Assembly: GCA_001769655.1 (NCBI GenBank)
Contig: MEPC01000029.1
Span: forward strand, 1-64,000
Source of the DNA: Bacteroidetes bacterium RIFCSPLOWO2_12_FULL_37_12
GTDB taxonomy: Bacteria; Bacteroidota; Bacteroidia; 2-12-FULL-37-12
DNA: 64,000 nucleotides
Direction: 5' to 3'
Each line of letters begins with the position of its first letter. The stretch's first letter is position 1. Under the pieces are notes generated by a model, which searched no databases, was not told the origin of the DNA, and worked only from the letters and a program-made list of their open reading frames with translations. The position numbers and the translations under genes were made by a program. Shown here one piece after another: positions 62,402 to 64,000 of this stretch.

Positions 62402-64000
62402 CTAATAGTTATAATACACCCTCTTCACCCTTTCCCCCACTTTCGTTAATATCTCGTAAGGTATCGTACCGATCTTTGTTGCAAGTTCCCATATAGGGTT
62501 TTCTTCCCCGAATACCAAAACCTCATTCCCTTCTTCCGCGTCAATTCCCGTTATATCCACCATACACATGTCCATGCAAATATTTCCGACTACAGGAGCT
62601 TTTTTTCCATTGATAATGACACTACCCACACCATTCCCGAAGCGCCGGTCAAACCCATCTGCGTAACCAATACCTATGGTGGCAATTTTCATGGCATCTT
62701 TCGCTTTTCCTTTTCGGCTGTATCCAACAGTGTCACCCTTTTTTAATTTTCTTATTTGCGAGATGCTTGTTTTTAATTGTGCCACAGTGTGTAATCTGGA
62801 TTGAGATTCCGGGTCATTCACCGTACCATACAAACCAATGCCAAGACGAACATAATCCATTTGCGCTTGAGGGAAATTCAGTAATCCTGGTGTATTTAAT
62901 ATGTGACACTTCATCGGATAACCCAATTCTTTTTCTAACCTATGTGCGAATTTTTTTAACGTTGAAATCTGTTTTAGCGTGAAACGTTTTTCATTTATAT
63001 CGTCTGCGGCGGCAAGATGGGAAAAAACAGATGCCACTTTAATTTCAGGAATCTTTTTAAGCATGCCTATTATAATTTCCGTTTGCTTCACCTCAAATCC
63101 AAGCCGGCGCATACCGGTATCAAGTTTAATGTGAATATGGCAGAATTTTTTGGAATGTTTCTTATCAGTGACTTTAGGATTTTTATTCCGGTTTTGTAAC
63201 AGAGGGATTAATTGTTCCAATTGTTCTATTCTGAAAATTTCCGGTTCTAATCCGTATTCCAGCAGTTTATCAAAATTACCCGGCTGAGGGTTCATTACAA
63301 GTATTGGTAAATGAATTCCTTTTTCTCTTAAAAGTACTCCTTCATCAATGTACGCTACGGCTAAATAATTTACGCCGTGGTATTGAAGAAAATTAGCGAT
63401 TTCGTAACTGCCGGAACCATAAGAAAATGCTTTCACCATGGCAATGATTCCGGTACCCGGATTCAAACGGGCGCGAAAAAAATGAAGGTTTTGCAAAAGA
63501 GCATTCAGATTTATTTCAAGGACCGTCTCGTGGGTTTTCATCTGAAGTTTTTGTGCAATCTTTTCTAATTCAAAAACCCTTGCCCCTTTAAGTAAGATAG
63601 CTTCATTTATAAAATTATCCGGATGAAAATCGTGAAAAAAATCGTTCGTTGAGGAAAAAAATTTACTTCCTTTTGGAAAAAATGATTGATTTTTTTGCAA
63701 GACACTCCCTATCCCGATAAAACGATCAACCCCTTTTTGAAATACCATTTTAGATACCCGTGCATAAAGTTCATCTGCTTTTTTATCTGATTGGAGAATG
63801 TCTGATAGGATGAGGGTCTTCTTTTTATTTTGTGTTTGTAAGCATAAAAATTCAAGAGAGGTCTCTAATGACACCAGGTCGTTGTTATAAGTGTCATTGA
63901 TTATAGTGCATTGATTTATTCCGGCTTTCAATTCCATGCGCATCTCCAGCGGTTTTAGTGTCACCATGCGCGATTTAATTTCATCTTCAGGTAAATTAAA
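62402..64000 (-). CDS. Bifunctional MurF ligase/alanine racemase, 3' part
   Basis: The frame is open to the window end, so the MurF ATPase core lies outside. Visible first is the end of MurF (LEMRMELKAGINQCTIINDT, YNNDLVSLETSLEFL), then a complete alanine racemase: EINLNALLQNLHFFRARLNP, IIAMVKAFSYGSGSYEIANF with the PLP lysine, LDTGMRRLGFE, MDYVRLGIGLYGTV, the catalytic tyrosine region TVGYSRKGKAKDAMKIATIG and VVGNICMDMCMVDIT. The MurF-Alr fusion is characteristic of Bacteroidota; it makes D-alanine and adds D-Ala-D-Ala to the murein precursor. Confidence 0.94.
   Translation of the reverse strand, partial: FNLPEDEIKSRMVTLKPLEMRMELKAGINQCTIINDTYNNDLVSLETSLEFLCLQTQNKKKTLILSDILQSDKKADELYARVSKMVFQKGVDRFIGIGSVLQKNQSFFPKGSKFFSSTNDFFHDFHPDNFINEAILLKGARVFELEKIAQKLQMKTHETVLEINLNALLQNLHFFRARLNPGTGIIAMVKAFSYGSGSYEIANFLQYHGVNYLAVAYIDEGVLLREKGIHLPILVMNPQPGNFDKLLEYGLEPEIFRIEQLEQLIPLLQNRNKNPKVTDKKHSKKFCHIHIKLDTGMRRLGFEVKQTEIIIGMLKKIPEIKVASVFSHLAAADDINEKRFTLKQISTLKKFAHRLEKELGYPMKCHILNTPGLLNFPQAQMDYVRLGIGLYGTVNDPESQSRLHTVAQLKTSISQIRKLKKGDTVGYSRKGKAKDAMKIATIGIGYADGFDRRFGNGVGSVIINGKKAPVVGNICMDMCMVDITGIDAEEGNEVLVFGEENPIWELATKIGTIPYEILTKVGERVKRVYYNY

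Overview
The window is a stretch of AT-rich chromosome from a member of the Bacteroidota. The evidence is a complete type IX secretion/gliding core (porP/sprF-gldK-gldL-gldM-gldN), a T9SS cargo protein with a C-terminal sorting domain, a fused MurF-alanine racemase, DUF4271 next to hemD, a SecA with the lineage-type tail, and repeated promoter -7 boxes of the Bacteroidota form TAnnTTTG. I cannot place it at genus level from sequence alone.

Layout. 0-5.2 kb: 3' part of a parvulin-type PPIase with an inserted OmpA-like domain, an NSS transporter with a MetS-like micro-subunit, tryptophan 2,3-dioxygenase and a SPOR lipoprotein. 5.3-15.9 kb: envelope biogenesis (secA, msbA-like ABC exporter, uppS, bamA, two ompH/skp genes), with a four-helix-bundle gene cassette between bamA and the first ompH. 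15.9-24 kb: T9SS cargo, lpxD, dapD, CoA-transferase subunit A, 3-hydroxybutyryl-CoA dehydrogenase, a putative aminopeptidase and a membrane protein. 24-25.8 kb: SRP RNA, heptamer repeats, transaldolase, a 161-bp palindromic MITE-like element and a small gene. 25.9-34.3 kb: glycosyltransferases, UvrD/PcrA helicase, a MraY/WecA-type transferase, DUF4271 and hemD. 34.4-40.1 kb: the T9SS core. 40.1-51.9 kb: uvrC (short of its HhH domain), PBP1A, dxs, scpA, a flippase-like protein, an MFS transporter and gyrB. 52-62.4 kb: accessory region of secreted or outer-membrane proteins of unknown role, a protease with an unusual architecture, a complete IS1595-type transposon and a YidD-like operon. The end holds the 3' part of murF-alr.

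The most interesting object is the transposon at 54672-57532. It has 25-bp inverted ends (22 matches), a perfect 8-bp target duplication, and an IS1595-family transposase. It also carries five small non-transposase genes, most with their own consensus promoter, and three copies of a candidate operator around the gene of a ribbon-helix-helix protein. A cloverleaf RNA on its plus strand has tRNA geometry: 7-bp acceptor stem, 4-bp D-like arm, 5-bp/7-nt anticodon-like arm, 5-nt variable loop and 5-bp/7-nt T-like arm. Several G-U pairs that are possible only on that strand support its orientation.

Other non-coding structure is abundant. There are period-7 and period-8 tandem arrays in many intergenic gaps. 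A four-helix-bundle gene is framed by 30-bp inverted octamer arrays. Several pairs of dispersed palindromic elements occur far apart in the window.
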